64,000 nt of DNA from Papio anubis (GCF_008728515.1 NC_044990.1:12235156-12299155); one strand, 5' to 3'; positions 1-12,844 are shown, numbered from the stretch's first letter. The notes: a model not told the origin generated them from the letters alone. A program made the numbers and translations.

Positions 1-28
1 GGTGGGGACGCAGAGCCAAACTATATCA
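1..28 (-). mobile_element. Terminal stub of a MaLR (THE1/MST-type) LTR
   Basis: The first bases match the end of a reverse-oriented THE1/MST LTR, whose conserved edge reads ggtggggacacagccaaacc followed by atatca. The rest lies left of the window. Too short to assign a subfamily. Confidence 0.6.
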
Positions 29-185
29 AAGGGTCAACTGCATTTACCTTCCATATGACAAAATACTATATTTTCTATATCACTTCAGTAGTGGTCATTC
101 ATTGCTAATAATATGTTTGTTGTAATTATTTTTATACATTATTTTGCGAGTACCATTTAAAATAAAAATGTTTGATATTACTTAA

Positions 186-581
186 TGTGTTAGGCCACTT
201 TGTGTCACTATAAAGAAATACCTGAAGCTGGGTAATTTATCAAGAAAATAGATTGAATTGGTACATTGTTCTGCAGGCTGTACAAGTGTGGCACCAACAT
301 CTGCTTGGCTTATGGTGAGGGCCTCAGGAAGCTTACAATCATGGCAGAAGCGGGAGGGGGCAGGAGGATCACATGGCAAGAGCAAGAGCAAGGGTGAGGG
401 ACAACCAGCTCTCGTGTGGACTAACTGAGTGAGAACTCACTCATCACCAAGGGGATGGTGCTAAACTATTCACGAGTGATCCATCCTCATGATCCAATCA
501 CCTCCCACCAGTCTCCACCTCCAACACTGGGAATCACATTTGCACATGAGTTTAGAGGGGACAAACATCCAAACCATATCA
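186..581 (-). mobile_element. MaLR solo LTR (MST/MLT1-like), reverse orientation
   Basis: The element opens with TGTGTTAG and then shows the antisense MaLR landmarks in order: ctgggtaatttat, ggcctcaggaagcttacaatc, atggcagaag, cctcatgatccaatcacctc and a terminal aaaccatatca. The length of about 396 bp fits a complete LTR of the nonautonomous ERVL-MaLR group. Divergence is high and no gag-like sequence follows, so it is an old solo LTR. No convincing 5 bp target duplication is seen (cttaa versus ataag). Subfamily MSTD or MLT1A is a guess. Confidence 0.8.
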
Positions 582-799
582 ATAAGGGAAAAACTACAAA
601 TCCAAATCCATCTTTGGAGTCTTGGGAAATCTTTTGGATTTAATGGATTTTATCGATAGCTCTATTTTATTTGTGTAACCCTGGACCTCTGTTTTATTTC
701 TCTTTGCATCCTCTGTTCCTGGAACACTGCTCGGCACATGGTGAACTCAACAACAATGACCACCACCACAACAACATAGGTTGTTGAATTTGATTTCTT

Positions 800-1056
800 A
801 ACTTTTAGGTCTTAGCATAGCTGTCCCCTCTTTGGAAGCCTTTCCTGACCATTTTATGATCAAACTTCACTAAACTCTGACCAGAACATATGTCCACATA
901 ATATTTTGTGATTATTTTTTATTCCTTGCTTGACTTGCCCCTTCACTAGATTGTAAATTCCATAAGAGCAAGGACCTTGTCTTTCTTTCCAGACACTGAT
1001 TGCCAGCACCTAGAGCAGTGTTTGACGCACACTAGATGCTCAAGGAATCACACGTC
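800..1056 (+). mobile_element. L2 LINE 3' end
   Basis: The order of landmarks is that of the L2 3' untranslated end: gaagcctttcctgacca, then ctagattgtaaattccataagagcaaggacc in diverged form, then cagcacctagagcagtgtttg and a gatgctcaaggaat tail. This is an ancient mammalian LINE relic with no coding capacity. Confidence 0.75.
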
Positions 1057-1739
1057 ATTTGCCAAGAAAGCTAGTGCCATCAGCGGAAATTATCAATCCT
1101 AGAAGAGTCTGTCCTGCATCACCTGGAGAGCTTAAATATTTCAACTCACAACTCCAGGACCTTTGTCTCCACTCCACTTCACCCCACCTACTCCCAAGGA
1201 CACACCCTGGGCCAAGTCACTACCACTGTGCTTCCAGAATATTGAAGCTTTATCTTAGCTTCTATATGGTACTTGTATCCTTTTAGCATTCCTCATCTTG
1301 TCTTGTGATCTTTGCGTTTGCCTTTCCTTTACTTAATCAGTCCTTTTCCTTGACATCATGCCCTCCTAGACTTGGGTTAAGCTCTGTGAACCAAACTTTC
1401 AAACACTTTCTCAGTACACACATGCATGCACACAAAGAGCTATTTTATTTCTTAGTTATTCCGTGCCTGTTTGGCAAAACCCCTCTATCTAGTCTTACGT
1501 GCAGGCCACCACACACAGTCAATGAAGTTCCAGACTGCACAGACTGATGACATGATGCCAATGGGGTGAGAATTATCAGCAAAATCTTTGCCTTGTCTCT
1601 AGCAGAGTCTGGTTCCTGTTCTCCAGGAACAGTCACAGTGGTTAGCTTAAATCTTCATCACTGTCCTCGAGGCCCTGGTATGCTTTCTTCCTCTTACCCT
1701 CAACACCAACACTTGTCAGATACTCACAGGGGAAAGAGA
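1057..1739. other. Unassigned unique sequence
   Basis: Short chance reading frames only. It is pyrimidine-rich on the plus strand and could include unrecognisable L2 body sequence linking the two L2 ends on either side. No gene signal seen. Confidence 0.5.
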
Positions 1740-1990
1740 GGAACTGGCAGTTCCTTGAATGCACCACACTCTCTGCCTCAGTACCTTTGCACATGTTCCT
1801 CCTGCCTGGAGCACACTGACTCTTCTTTTCTAAAGTTACGCCTAAGCCCCACAAAGTAAGGGTTTTCTTACTAGATTGGATTATAACCCTCCTGAGGGTA
1901 GGAAGTGGATTTTTAATGTCTGCATCCCTAGTGGTGAATGCAGTGCTAATAACATAATAAATGCTCAATATATATTGACCGAATGAATTA
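1740..1990 (+). mobile_element. L2 LINE 3' end, second copy
   Basis: L2 landmarks are cctttgcacatgttcctcc, gcctggagcacac, a diverged gattataaccctcctgaggg block and the terminal aataaatgctcaatatatat. It has the same orientation as the L2 at 800-1056. The two may be independent insertions, because each has its own 3' end. Confidence 0.75.
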
Positions 1991-2316
1991 AGAATTGAAA
2001 ACTGGGGCTGTAGAGTGGGCTAGAGAAGCTAGGTATACCGATGCATTATCCTTCCAAATGTTGAAATATTTAGCATTAATTCATTAAAAATATAGAAAAT
2101 GTACATACAAACACATAACTATTAAGTCACAATTAATTAGCCATGAATGACAGGAAATTTCACAATAGCTATGCATTATGGGTGAATGTGATGAACAGTG
2201 TTTTGGGATATTTGATCAAGCTGATTAATTTAAAACATTACTTAAGGTCCTCCCCCCTCAAATCTACATTTTACACTTGATTAAACTAATGCTATCATAA
2301 ATTAACCCCCTCCTTC
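1991..2316. other. Unassigned AT-rich sequence
   Basis: About 325 bp of AT-rich DNA with no recognised repeat or coding signal. Confidence 0.5.
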
Positions 2317-2456
2317 AGCCAGGCACAGTGACTCAAGCCTGTAATCATAGCATTTTGGGAGGCCAAGCCAGAAGGACTGCTTGAGGCCAAGAGTTCAAGA
2401 CCAATCTAAGCAAATATGAGACTCCATCTCAACAAAAAATAAAATTTAAAAACATA
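2317..2456 (+). mobile_element. Alu left monomer (FLAM or truncated AluJ)
   Basis: It starts gccaggcacagtgactcaag, continues tttgggaggccaag and gcttgaggccaagagttcaag, and ends in an A-rich tract. Only one monomer of about 140 bp is present, without a right arm. The many changes from consensus point to a free left monomer or a very old AluJ fragment. Confidence 0.75.
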
Positions 2457-5400
2457 GTAAAATAAACTCTTGACTCCACTCACACCAAAGTTGGAGTTTG
2501 AAGTGTTCTTTGTTAAAAGATAAATGCACAGTCATCAGTATTTCAAAAATATAATAAAAATGAATTGGTTACTCTTAATATTTAAGAGTTTATCATGAAT
2601 TTAATGTGCAAGTTCGTTGTGTGTCTGAATGGGAATACAATTTCTTTTTAAATGTAAAATTTAAGGGGAAAATTTAGGGGAAAATATAACTTCCTTGTGG
2701 GCAATGTGTGTGTGGTTTTAAAGGAGAATAGAATAACGATTAAGAAAGAGGAGCAAAAACTACAGGATATGGATGAGAAAAGAAAGGTAGCAGTTACATG
2801 AAACCAGGAGAACAGAGAGGGGCTCCAATACAGCATAGAAAAGGGCTGGAACAGGAACAGAAACTGCGGGAATTCACTCTGGACAGAGGTGACTGCAAGA
2901 GGTAAAAACTCTGCAGACGAATCAGCTGGGCACCTTCCACACTGATGTGAGATGACCACAAAATGAATGGACTGAGGCTCATCTGAGCCTCAAGCAGTAA
3001 AGGTCCCGGGTTCCTAAGAGATGAGGGTGAGAAACAGAGGCTGAAGGGAATGGGGGCGTCTGTGGGGAAGGGTGGGAAGAGGTGGACCAAACAAACATCC
3101 ACAGCCTTGAGGCTCCTGATAGAGAAATCTAGAAAGTAACAGGAATTGGTAACAGGAGATGCTGGAAGGAGATGTTTTTAGAGGCTTTAATCGAGCAAAG
3201 GGAACTAGGCAAAATAAAGGTAGGCTTCTCATGTGCATCAACAGTACACAGCTGGTGCCTCTGCATTCAGTGCACAGTTATAAGGTTAAACTGTGCATCT
3301 GAATACCTCGGGACGCTGGATGGTGACAGTCGGGGCTGGAGGAGGGAGCCCTGCCAAGGAAGATAAGGCGGGTAGCAAGACTTGAGATTTCCCTCCTTGA
3401 CCCTTAGGTAGTAGCAGCCAAGAGTGAACATAAGATTATCTAGCAGATAAAATGCCATGATTTCATCAAAGGGGCTTTGTAGATGAAGAGTGAGAGAGTT
3501 AAATACTAAATGCAATTCTTCAGGTTTTAATAACATGAAGAATAAATCATGCTCACTGTAACCCTCACCCATGAACTATAAATTCATTGCAGGTCAGGTA
3601 TTGGACCAGTAAAACATTTTGCTTTGATTGTCTTCTCTCTACTTAGCATGGTTTTCTTGGCACAATTATAAAACATAGTAGTTTTCACTCGAGCCATTAA
3701 TTGCTGCTGCTGACAAATCCCTTTCTGTTCTTTTCCTAATTTCTTTTCAATGCTTTTATTTTATTTTTGGTGCCACCCTCATGTTTTAAAATATTTTTAT
3801 TAAGGTATTATTAGCATACTGAAAATACATCCATCGATAGTTTTCTTTTTAAAATTTTAGGCGAGTATTTTCTTAAAAATGCTGGTTGGAGACTTTTATC
3901 ACAGGGTTATATAGAATTTTTTTCTAGGTATAGTATCATAGACACAGAATGGCTTATACTTGCTCAGTATGTCAATGAATGTATCACTTATATGTATATA
4001 TCACTGGACTACTATTGTCAAAAATGCTTGCAAATAATACTTCTTGCCATTCTATTACAGCTAGCTTAAGAAAGACAGGATCAAGGATAGAACTCTGTCA
4101 CAGACCCTGGAGGGATTTAACAAATATTTCAGAGGCTGATAGCCAGTATGTTTGTTTTTAGATAACTGAATTCCCTGTAATCTGGACACTGTAAATTTTC
4201 AGAGCGAGGTTATCTCCAAAACTTTCACTTTATTATTCTAAAAAAGATTATTTAGAAAGAAATAACTTCATCTTCCTGTTTTTAACCGTAGCTTTTTTAT
4301 TATTTCTAATAAGGCCATAAAAACTTAATCAGGTACCTGCTTTGGATTTTAGATTTCTATTTTCCCTTTTAAATTTTCTAAACACCTGCCTAACCAACTA
4401 ACTGAGATTTGCTTCCTTCCCCACCATTCATTCCTGCCATGTGGTGCTGGGAAATTTCCCCCTTAGTTCACTAAGCTCTTTAAACACCTGCAGCTCAGTA
4501 ACAAGGATAGTATTGTCCGGCTATTTTCCTTAGCAATGAGTTGATTCACCTGTCAAGATAAACTTCACTGTACATATTATTGGACCTCTGGATTAATGCC
4601 TTATAAAATAGCACGTTTGTACAGTCCTATGAGTTTCATAAACATCAAACACTGATTTCATTTGATAGGCCGGATATTATATCAACATTTAGTGAAAGGA
4701 GCTTATTGCTGGGGGTTCAAAGATGAACTCTTATGAAAGCTAACCTTTTGGATTCAAGCTAAAAGTTTATTTTCTATGAGGGATTTTGAGTCATAGGACA
4801 GGAGGTTACCCATGGCCTGTGAGAGAATACAACTTAACTATCTGGTAGTCCTATGTCTGCCTTAAAAATACATTGAAGTCAGTATATAGCCAAGTGATTA
4901 ATGGCAGCATTAACAGCATGCACATTCACGATTCTTCTGTCGCTATGAGATAATATATCAAGAACAAGGGAAAAGCACATTTTTTATCAGGTCAGAGATG
5001 AGCTTTATCATAGTCCAAATGACTTAATTTTTGACTGCTTTTCTTTTACAAAATGTATGTTAGACATAAAAAAGAATGTTTCCAGCTGTTTCCAGATCTT
5101 CTTTCAATTTATTTCTAATAAAGCACACATTTGGGTAAAAACTTCAAGCTGAGTTTTGAAACCTGCAGACAGTTCTCTGCCTTAAACAGTTAATCAATAA
5201 TGACACATGCTGAAGCTGGCTGAGTGATTCAGTCTACTTATGATATCTGCGATCCAGTTAACTGCAGTAAGGAGAAAAAAGATTAAAACTATCAGTTCCC
5301 AAAGGTGAGTAGCTCTCAAAAAAAAAAAAAAAAAAGGACAAATAGTAAAAACAACAACAAAACATACCTCATGCATTAGAACCCCCAGCAGTAAGTTCCT

Positions 5401-6139
5401 TACGGTTTCACAGCCATTTGTTTAATTCATGAGCGTCCCATTGTTAGGTTTGCTTTAAGCTGGTCTATTTCTGCTTTCATCCTCGTGAGAAAAGCATCCC
5501 AAAGTAAGATGGCATCAGGTTGCCTATCTAGCATGCCTTCATCTTATTATATAATGTAAATCAATTAGAGGCAATTTTGGGGAAAACTCAGTTCTCACTG
5601 AGAGTATTTTTTTCCTGCCTGTATCCCATGTTGTAGTGAAGTGTGATAAGGATTTCAAATTGAACTACATTTAAGAAAGTGTGTTGTTTTAGGTGAATCT
5701 AAGGATTTAGTAATCTCTCACAATTAGTGCGTATTAATTCACATCTGTCACGCCCAGATATGTGGCCATTTGGAAAAAAGTGTTCCAAGGGCCCAGTAAC
5801 TATAAGAACTCTCCCTAGCTTCCAGATAATGTGGTTTGGGGTTTCCTTCCTCTTTCTTTTTCTTATTACTGCTGTTTGGTACTGCTTTTACCCCAGTCTC
5901 TCCCCCTTACTTCAAACACTTCTTATCTCAGGGGAGTAAACCCCATGACTCATATCTGCCTCCACTTCCTCCTTGAAACCCCCACCAACTCTTCTCAATG
6001 TGTCCCGAGCTAGGTCACATCTAACCAGCCTCCCTCCTCGAGCCTGGCCTGGTGCCTATAACACAGGAAAGCTCTTTCAGTGAAACGGTACTCCTGAGAA
6101 TCGTAGATAGATCTATGCCAGCCCTCTTCATACTCAAAT
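2457..6139. other. Long unique stretch without recognised genes
   Basis: About 3.7 kb with no recognised coding exon or abundant repeat. A run of 18 A lies at 5318-5335 without an Alu body. A short region near 3785-3850 resembles an antisense L1M terminal fragment but is too diverged to claim. Open frames are short and overlap on both strands, as expected by chance. Confidence 0.5.
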
Positions 6140-6260
6140 GTCATAATTAACATTCACTCACTCAACAAATACTTGTTGGGTACGTTCTGTGTACCAGACA
6201 CTGTGTTGGACACATAGTATAAAGGCATTATATGCATGCAGCTCTGTCTTTCACTATGGG
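6140..6260 (-). mobile_element. L2 fragment, reverse
   Basis: It reads attcactcactcaacaaat followed by acttgttgggtacgttctgt and gtaccagacactgtgttgg. This is the reverse complement of the L2 terminal block (caacaaatatttattgagc ... gccaggcactgt). Confidence 0.6.
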
Positions 6261-6369
6261 CTTTCAAAAATTAAGAAAAATAATGGGTGACCAGGATGGA
6301 ACAATTTATCCCTGTTTCCTCCTTGCTGTTTTTAGCAAGAAACAGCAGCAACAACAGCACCACCACCTT

Positions 6370-6480
6370 TGAAAACATCAAGTTCAGGAAACATTTACTG
6401 GACATCTACTATATCCTGGGCTCTGTGCTTGGTGCTAGAGATAGCAACATAGGAACAAAAGGGCCTGTGCTGTGAAGGGT
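6370..6480 (-). mobile_element. L2 fragment, reverse
   Basis: It contains aaacatttactggacatcta, then ctgggctctgtgcttggtgc and a diverged gatagcaacataggaac block, matching the reverse-oriented L2 3' end. It is separated from the L2 at 6140-6260 by about 110 bp and is probably a second insertion, because both hold the same terminal part. Confidence 0.6.
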
Positions 6481-7824
6481 CTTAAACAAGAGTATAGAGT
6501 AGGAAAGCTTTGAGAATGACAGTCTGGACAGAAACAAGGTGGTGGCTGCGGATATGAGGCAAGCCAACTAACCCTCCTCCAAGCAGCACTCAGAGAAGCC
6601 GGCCCAACATTTAGTGTGTCTCCCATGGGGTTAGGCAGGCAGGAATTTCCAGCCTCCAGGAAACTGTTCTGGAAGGCCCTCCGTACATTCCTCGTTAGAG
6701 ATTCCAGCACAATCCATATATATCCCCTACTGCCATCTCTGACCAAGACCATGGGAGCCACCAGTAGCTTGGAGCCCGGGTGAGCTGCAGACTTGGGAAG
6801 TGAATGGGGCTACCAGATTTAGCAAACAGACACACAGGATACCTAGTTCAATTTGAATTTCAAGTGAACAAACAAATAATTTTTCCCTATATGTCCCATA
6901 AAATGCATTGGTGTCTGTATTGTTCTGCATTTTATCCCGCCACTCTACAAGCGGGGTAACATCTTTACTTCTATTTAGCCTCATCGGGCATCCTAGACCA
7001 ATTCAGAAGTAGCCTCCTCCCACCCTTGTCAGCTTCTGAAAGAATTGAGACATTTGGCAGGTGCCTCTGTTGTTTCCTTTTACTGCTGACACAGATGAAA
7101 CCTTACCTGCTCCTTGATCTCCACTGCCAAATTAAATCTGGCCTTTTGCAGTGAAAATGCATACCACTCTTGCTGAGGCTTTCTCCCTTCAAATACCTTG
7201 AAAAATCACCATCTTTATTCCATTTCAGTGCACTTGACGTTAGTTACCAAAAAAATAATGCCCACTTCAAAAAAGCTTACATTTAAGTTAAGAACGTTTT
7301 CTAATGGATTCTTATTTGTCTGTCCTGAGCAAAGTTAATGGTGTGGAAACAGATCTAGTAGTTCAAGGCAAATGGAAATCAACTTGAGAACATATTTTTC
7401 TTCTAATTGAATGTCACTTGTTTTAGGCTTGTACAAAGGATCTGAAAGCTCACTTTCTATTTGTTTTAAAATGTGTATATATGTTCATACATGCACATAT
7501 ACGTGCATTACATACATTTTTTACATACAGTTTTTTTTTTTTTTTTTTTTTGAAGGCAGTTGGAAGAAATTTCCCTTGCTTTGAGAGAAACTTATCATTA
7601 ATGGAAAAGAAAATTCCTGGGCTTGGCTCACAGTTGCCCCTCAATAAACATCTGTTAAGTGATTCAAGAAATATTGATCGAGTCATAAGCTTTAAATTTT
7701 TTAAACTTAATTTCTCCAGATGTTTCTAGCATTACATTCAAAAGACAAATTATCATGATAGCTCTAAATATTAGAAATAGATGGAAGCTGCATGATAAAG
7801 TACATAAGCATATTGTTCATGGCC
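6481..7824. other. Unassigned unique sequence
   Basis: No recognised gene. A run of 21 T occupies 7531-7551 with no Alu or L1 body beside it. A few L2/MIR-like words occur near 7620-7670 but are too short to annotate. Confidence 0.5.
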
Positions 7825-8015
7825 TTTATCCTAGATGTTTTCCAGTTGAGCTCTGCTATTTGCTGGAACAAGTTATAGCTTCTCTGGTGTTTCTGCTTTC
7901 TTATCTGTAAAATGGGGACAATAATTTTCCCCGCCTCATAGGACAGTTGCAAAGATTAAATAAGATCATATTTGTAAAGTACTTAGAACAGGGCCTGGCA
8001 CGTAAAACCATCAAT
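7825..8015 (+). mobile_element. MIR SINE
   Basis: The MIR core and tail are visible in order: gagctctgctatttgctgga, then ttcttatctgtaaaatgggg, cctcataggacagttgcaaa, gattaaataagatcatattt, and acttagaacagggcctggca. It is an ancient tRNA-derived mammalian SINE. Confidence 0.85.
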
Positions 8016-8066
8016 CACTGGGAGCTTTTTTAAGTGAATCTATTGTAAACAGCTCTACTAACCACC

Positions 8067-8120
8067 TTTGATCCTTTTAGAATCAAATAAATGATTTGAT
8101 CCTCCCAGAATCAAATGAAT
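8067..8120 (+). repeat. Two-copy 28 bp tandem duplication
   Basis: Copy 1 starts at 8067 and copy 2 at 8095. Each begins tttgatcct and continues agaatcaaat, with only a ttt/ccc block and one further base differing. Each unit also holds the short inverted pair tttgat / atcaaa. No known element explains it. Confidence 0.75.
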
Positions 8121-8418
8121 TCCTAGAATGAATTAATTTTGATATTTATGGGTCACTTTTGCTGAATTTCTGTACATCTCTCACTCTCAGCAGGGTCGGG
8201 AGAATAGGGAACAATGGTTTTCATGGTACAATTAGTTTCAGAAGAAGAAATACATGTACAACATTGCTAGTAGCATTTAAAAAATATCCTAGGATTTATG
8301 TGGTGCTTGGTTATAATTTAATCAGTATCCTGGTATTTTGCAGCATTCTTACGTAAAACAAAATTATATTTTCTGAGTGTCACTCTGTTTTCCTTTGACA
8401 TATTTTCTTTTCTAGTTC

Positions 8419-8712
8419 TTTTTTTTTTTTTTTTTTTTTTTTTGGAGACAGAATCTCATTCTGTCGCCCAGGCTGGAGTGTAGTGGCATGATCTTGGCTC
8501 ACTGCAACTCCACCTCTCGGGTTCAAGCGATTCTCATGCCTCAGCTAGGGTTACAGGCACCCACCACCATGCTGGGCTAAGTTTTGTATTTTTGGTAGAG
8601 ACGGGTTTCACCATGTTGGCCAGGCTGGTCTTTAACTCCTGACCTCAGGTGATCCTCCCGTCTCGGCCTCCCAAAGTGCTGAGATTACAGGTGTGAGCAA
8701 CCGCTCCCAGTC
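8419..8712 (-). mobile_element. AluS, reverse, full dimer
   Basis: A 25-base T tract is followed by the antisense Alu sequence: ctgtcgcccaggctggagtg, tcaagcgattctcatgcctc, tagagacgggtttcaccatg and cccaaagtgctgagattaca. The far end is decayed (accgctcccagtca). The flanks tttgacatattttctttt and tttgacattttcttt look like an imperfect TSD. Confidence 0.92.
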
Positions 8713-9384
8713 ACTTTGACATTTTCTTTAAGTATAGAAAAAATAATTTCAAAGAAATAATTAGTTTCGTCTAAAAATCTGTCTCACAATCAAGATCAAT
8801 CCACTTCATCTCTAAATAAACTGGTATGAAATATGCTCCCAGAAATTTTACATGGGCTCCTCAATAACAGAAAGGATTTCATTATCTTTCCTCCTTCAAT
8901 GTCAATGCTTCTACCATCTGAGCAAAGAGATACTCTGAAATGCTATCCTAGTCTTGTCTATTCTCACCCTTACTAACATCTGAAAGTATGCTATAGAAAA
9001 GGTCAGCTTTTTTTGTTTGTTTGTTTCCATATCTTCTCTGGTTAAACCTGTTAGACACTATGTCCTTTCTGAAAAACCTCTGAGAAAGTAGACCCTCTTT
9101 GGGTCTGTGTATGAAGTTGTCAACCACTATGAATTTTAGACTGATGCCATTAAGGATTTCCTACCTACCAGAGAGCATTTGGTCACCTTGTCAAAAATAT
9201 TTGCTATTTTAAGCATTATTTTATATAAGCATTATTTTTTCATGGTGAAGGTTAAGAAAAATTTCAACATATAATAAAGAAACAATCTTTTGATTTCATC
9301 TTTGCACAGGGTTTGTCTGATTAAAAAGGCAAGAATTGATTAGTATGCTGCTTCTGAAAAGGACTCACTGAAGGAAGGTGATAT
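8713..9384. other. Unassigned unique sequence
   Basis: AT-rich sequence with a short (GTTT)n-like patch near 9012-9026. No gene or repeat recognised. Confidence 0.5.
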
Positions 9385-9560
9385 GCAATAGTAAAAAGGA
9401 CACTGCACTGAGTTCCCTTCTGCTCCCTGAATGCTCATCCTTGCTCTGTCATTGATGAGCTAGAGAACGTTTGGTTGGTCCCTTAAACTCACCAGCTCTC
9501 ATTTGCTTTCTCATTTGTAAAGTGAGAAATAAAATGGAGATCCTCTGAGGTCTCTTTTCT
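9385..9560 (+). mobile_element. MIR SINE, diverged
   Basis: It contains catccttgctctgtcattga, a gtcccttaaactcaccagct block and ttctcatttgtaaagtgaga, the plus-oriented MIR core in a heavily diverged state. Confidence 0.6.
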
Positions 9561-11299
9561 AAAATTATATAATTACAGGTACACGTTTTACACCTAATGC
9601 ATGAACTCCTCATTTTCAATGCAGGGTTTTTATACAATACCATATCTCTTCTATTTCAGAACTGAAATTAGGAAAATGTCATCATGAAATTTACTTCTGT
9701 TTGAATTCCAATTAAAGTTCAGACAAAGAAACTTGAAAGAATTGGTTGCATCTCAGAAACACCTGCCACATTTTCGACTTAACAAGCAACCAATCAGAAA
9801 GAAGTAAGAGGGCCTATGGATTCCCCACTCTGACTCTCTATTCATGTTTAACCCCTTTTAATGTAAGCAATCAGACAAATCACTTCAAAACAAAGGTTAG
9901 TGAAAGAGTCTACAAAAGCCCAGAAAAAAGTTGAAAGTATTAGACGTAAGCAGTCAGGGGGACATATGTAACCTCTATATATCTGAAAGGGCACAAAAAG
10001 TTCATTCCAAATGAATCATTCATCATAAAGTCAGGAGTTGAGTAAATAGGGAGTCATAATGAAGGGCTAAGAATGACGCTGGCTAATGTCCTCACACATA
10101 CCCTTTGAATACACCTACATATGTGCATGAATGCACCATTATTAGCTCTCATTTATGTTAATCCAGTGAAGATGTTGTCACTGAACTACAGTTACTCAAT
10201 AGTAATGTTTTGTACCAAAAAATACTAAGAGATTGACTCATGTCTTTGAAGTTGTTTCATAATTCAGAATGAAAATGACCCCAGGAAAGCAATCTTGTAT
10301 GCCTTCTAAATGACTTTCTCTTGTCTGACCTTTCATGGGAAAAAAATCAACTAACCCTTTGTTGGGATGCTGTGCTAATTATTCAAAGAAGTTTTATGTA
10401 ATCCTTTCAAACATGAACCGACTGAATTTCCATTAAACTATCCCACAGAAGGCACATGGTTATAGCCATATACAACCAATGTGACTCTATGGCCTAATGA
10501 GAGTTTGTGGTAGGAAGTTCTTGAGCTAAAAATAAATCACAAAGCAGAAAGGCCAGAGTGTGAGAAAGTAAAACTGAGACAGGATTGTTTTGGCTATTAT
10601 TAGTAGTTTTCTTGGCCTATACATTAGCCAAATAATACAATTCAGAAAAAACAAATAACTATCCTTTTGTTTTCATTACCCCACAAATGTCCACTAGCTT
10701 TTCTCATTTGCTACTGCCATATCAATGATGAATTTGATTACATTAAGACCAACAGAGGTCATGCTTCAGGCTACATGCTGAATTTTTATAAACATCCTTA
10801 CTTCTCTGAAAGTTTATTTCTTTCAGAGCTACTTTCTATTTTTCATTTGACTTTTATTATGCTACAACCCCTAACCAAACACAGGAATTTAAACGTTCCT
10901 CCAATTGTACTACAAATAATTTCTAATCTTTCTTGCCATACACTAGCAAGTAATATTCAAAGCCTCCCTGTGTAAGTGTTAAGATTTTAAATCTAAGGAC
11001 AATGATGGGACATGGTCAGTCTATGTTTTGAAGCTTCCTTTGTGCACCCCAAACAGAGCTCAAGCCTGAAAATGTTCACAATTATATTTGGCATTCCCCG
11101 ATCTCATTGGATTTGACCAAAATAATTTTAAAGCAAAGTTAATTTTAGTCAGGTTTCATCATAAATTTAAGCACAGTGATAAATCATCAATTAAGTGTCA
11201 TTTAACAGTTCAAATTAAAAATATAAATATAGATTAGACACCATTTGAAAGCACTATAGTTAGGTTCATTTGTTCTTTGAACAGTTCCTATAATAAAGG
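9561..11299. other. Unassigned unique sequence
   Basis: About 1.7 kb of AT-rich DNA. A 102-codon plus-strand frame near 10667-10975 has no recognisable domain and no splice or promoter context. No abundant repeat recognised. Confidence 0.5.
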
Positions 11300-12300
11300 A
11301 CGCTGCAGACAGAGAAAAAAAGCTGATATGGTAGGAAATATTTGCAAGTTACAGATCTAAGAAGGGTTAATATTCAGCACATATAAAGAATTCCTAAAAC
11401 TCAACAACAGCAAGGAACCCAATTAAAAAGTGGGCAAAGAATTTGAATAGATATTTCTGCCAATAAGATATACAGATGGCCAACAAGCACAGGAAAAGAT
11501 GCTCAATATCTTCAATCAGTAGGGAAATGTGAATCAAAACTACAATGAGATACCATCTCAGACCTATACCATTAGGAGGCTGTTATTAAAAACACACACA
11601 TACACACACACACACACACAGAAAATAAGTGTTAGTGAGAATGTAGAGAAATTGGAATCTTCAGGCTGCTGGTAGGCATGTAGAATGGCAAAGCCACTAT
11701 GGAAAACAGTATAAAGGTTACTTAAATAATTAAAAATAGAATTTCCATGTGATCCAGCAATTCCATTGCTGAATATATACCCCACGTAATTGAAATCAGG
11801 GATTTGAACAGATATTTACACCCATATCCATAACTGCATTATGCACAAGAACCAAAATGTGGAAGAAACCCAAATGTTCATCAACAGATGAATGATTAAG
11901 CAAAATGTGGTATATACCTACAGTAAAATATTATCCAACCTTGAAAAGGAAGGAAATTCTGGTGCATGTTACAACATTGATAAACCTTGAAGACATTATG
12001 CTAAGTGAAATAAGCTAGTCATAAAAGGAAAATAATACATGATTCCACTTGTATGAGTTGTCAAATTCATACAGACAAAAAGTAGAAATGGTGGTTTCCA
12101 GGGGCTGGGGAATGGGAATTTGATGTTTAATGAGTACAAGTTTTAGTCTGGGATAATTAAAAAGTTCTGGAGATGGATAGTGGTGATAGTTATATAACAA
12201 TATAAATGTGCTTAATGCCACAGAACTATATACTTAAATACTTAAAATGGTTTAAATGGTAAATTTTATGTTATGTATATTTTATCACAATAAAAAAAGT
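11300..12300 (+). mobile_element. L1M LINE 3' end (L1MB/MA type)
   Basis: The L1 ORF2 tail is recognisable from aatatttgcaagttacagat through aaagtgggcaaagaatttg, caaaactacaatgagatacc and ccagcaattccattgctgaa. A 3' UTR follows with gtagaaatggtggtttccag, ggggctgggg and ttctggagatggatagtggt, ending in a taaaatggtaaattttatg block and atcacaataaaa. It is 5' truncated, with many stops. The element age predates apes and monkeys. Confidence 0.88.
11591..11620 (+). repeat. (AC)n microsatellite inside the L1M
   Basis: About 30 bp of nearly pure AC repeats interrupted by one T, sitting inside the ORF2 tail of the L1M. Confidence 0.9.
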
Positions 12301-12644
12301 TACTACCCATATTGTGCTAACAATGTAAGGAGGAGCTGAGTGTGTGTATAAAATTAGTGCCAGAATATCTGTAATTCAAGGTAAGAGAGATAGTGACAAG
12401 CCACTAGAAATTAAATACTATGGTGTTCAGAGAATGCAAAGATAGTATTTAGTAGTTACAGGAAAGTTTTTCATGGAGTATATAGTTGCTGGAGTTCGTC
12501 TTTGGAAGATTAATGCAATTTTACTGAATAGAGATGTTGGGGGCAGGTATCCTACAAAAAGTGACCCACACAAATAAAGCATGGAAGCTAAAATCTTGGG
12601 GGGATTTTAGAGCTGTGATTTCTCCTTGTTAGACTACAGTGTAG

Positions 12645-12830
12645 AACAGTGCTTGTCAAACTTTAAGGTGTATACAGATCACTGGGGAATCTTGCTAAAT
12701 TGTAGACTCTGATTCTATAGGTCTAATATACAGTCCAAAATTCTTTATTTCTAATAGGCCCCCATTAGAAATGGTGATGCCAATGCCGCTCTTAGTACTC
12801 ATGTCTTGAGTATCCATACCTACAAATAAG
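12645..12830 (+). mobile_element. hAT-Charlie MITE (MER5A/MER20-like)
   Basis: It starts acagtgcttgtcaaacttta and continues gatcactggggaatcttgct and gactctgattctataggtct. These match the MER5A/MER20 pattern (cagtggttctcaaacttt ... agaatcacctgg ... tctgattcagtaggtct). The right half is decayed. Confidence 0.65.
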
Positions 12831-12844
12831 ACTGGCCCAAGATT

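Noticed and set aside
3785..3850. Antisense L1 terminal fragment
   Set aside because: Some wording (tttttattaaggtattatta) is suggestive, but the match is too short and diverged to support.
11591..11620. (AC)n tract as a special signal
   Set aside because: Ordinary microsatellite inside an old L1, with no other feature attached.
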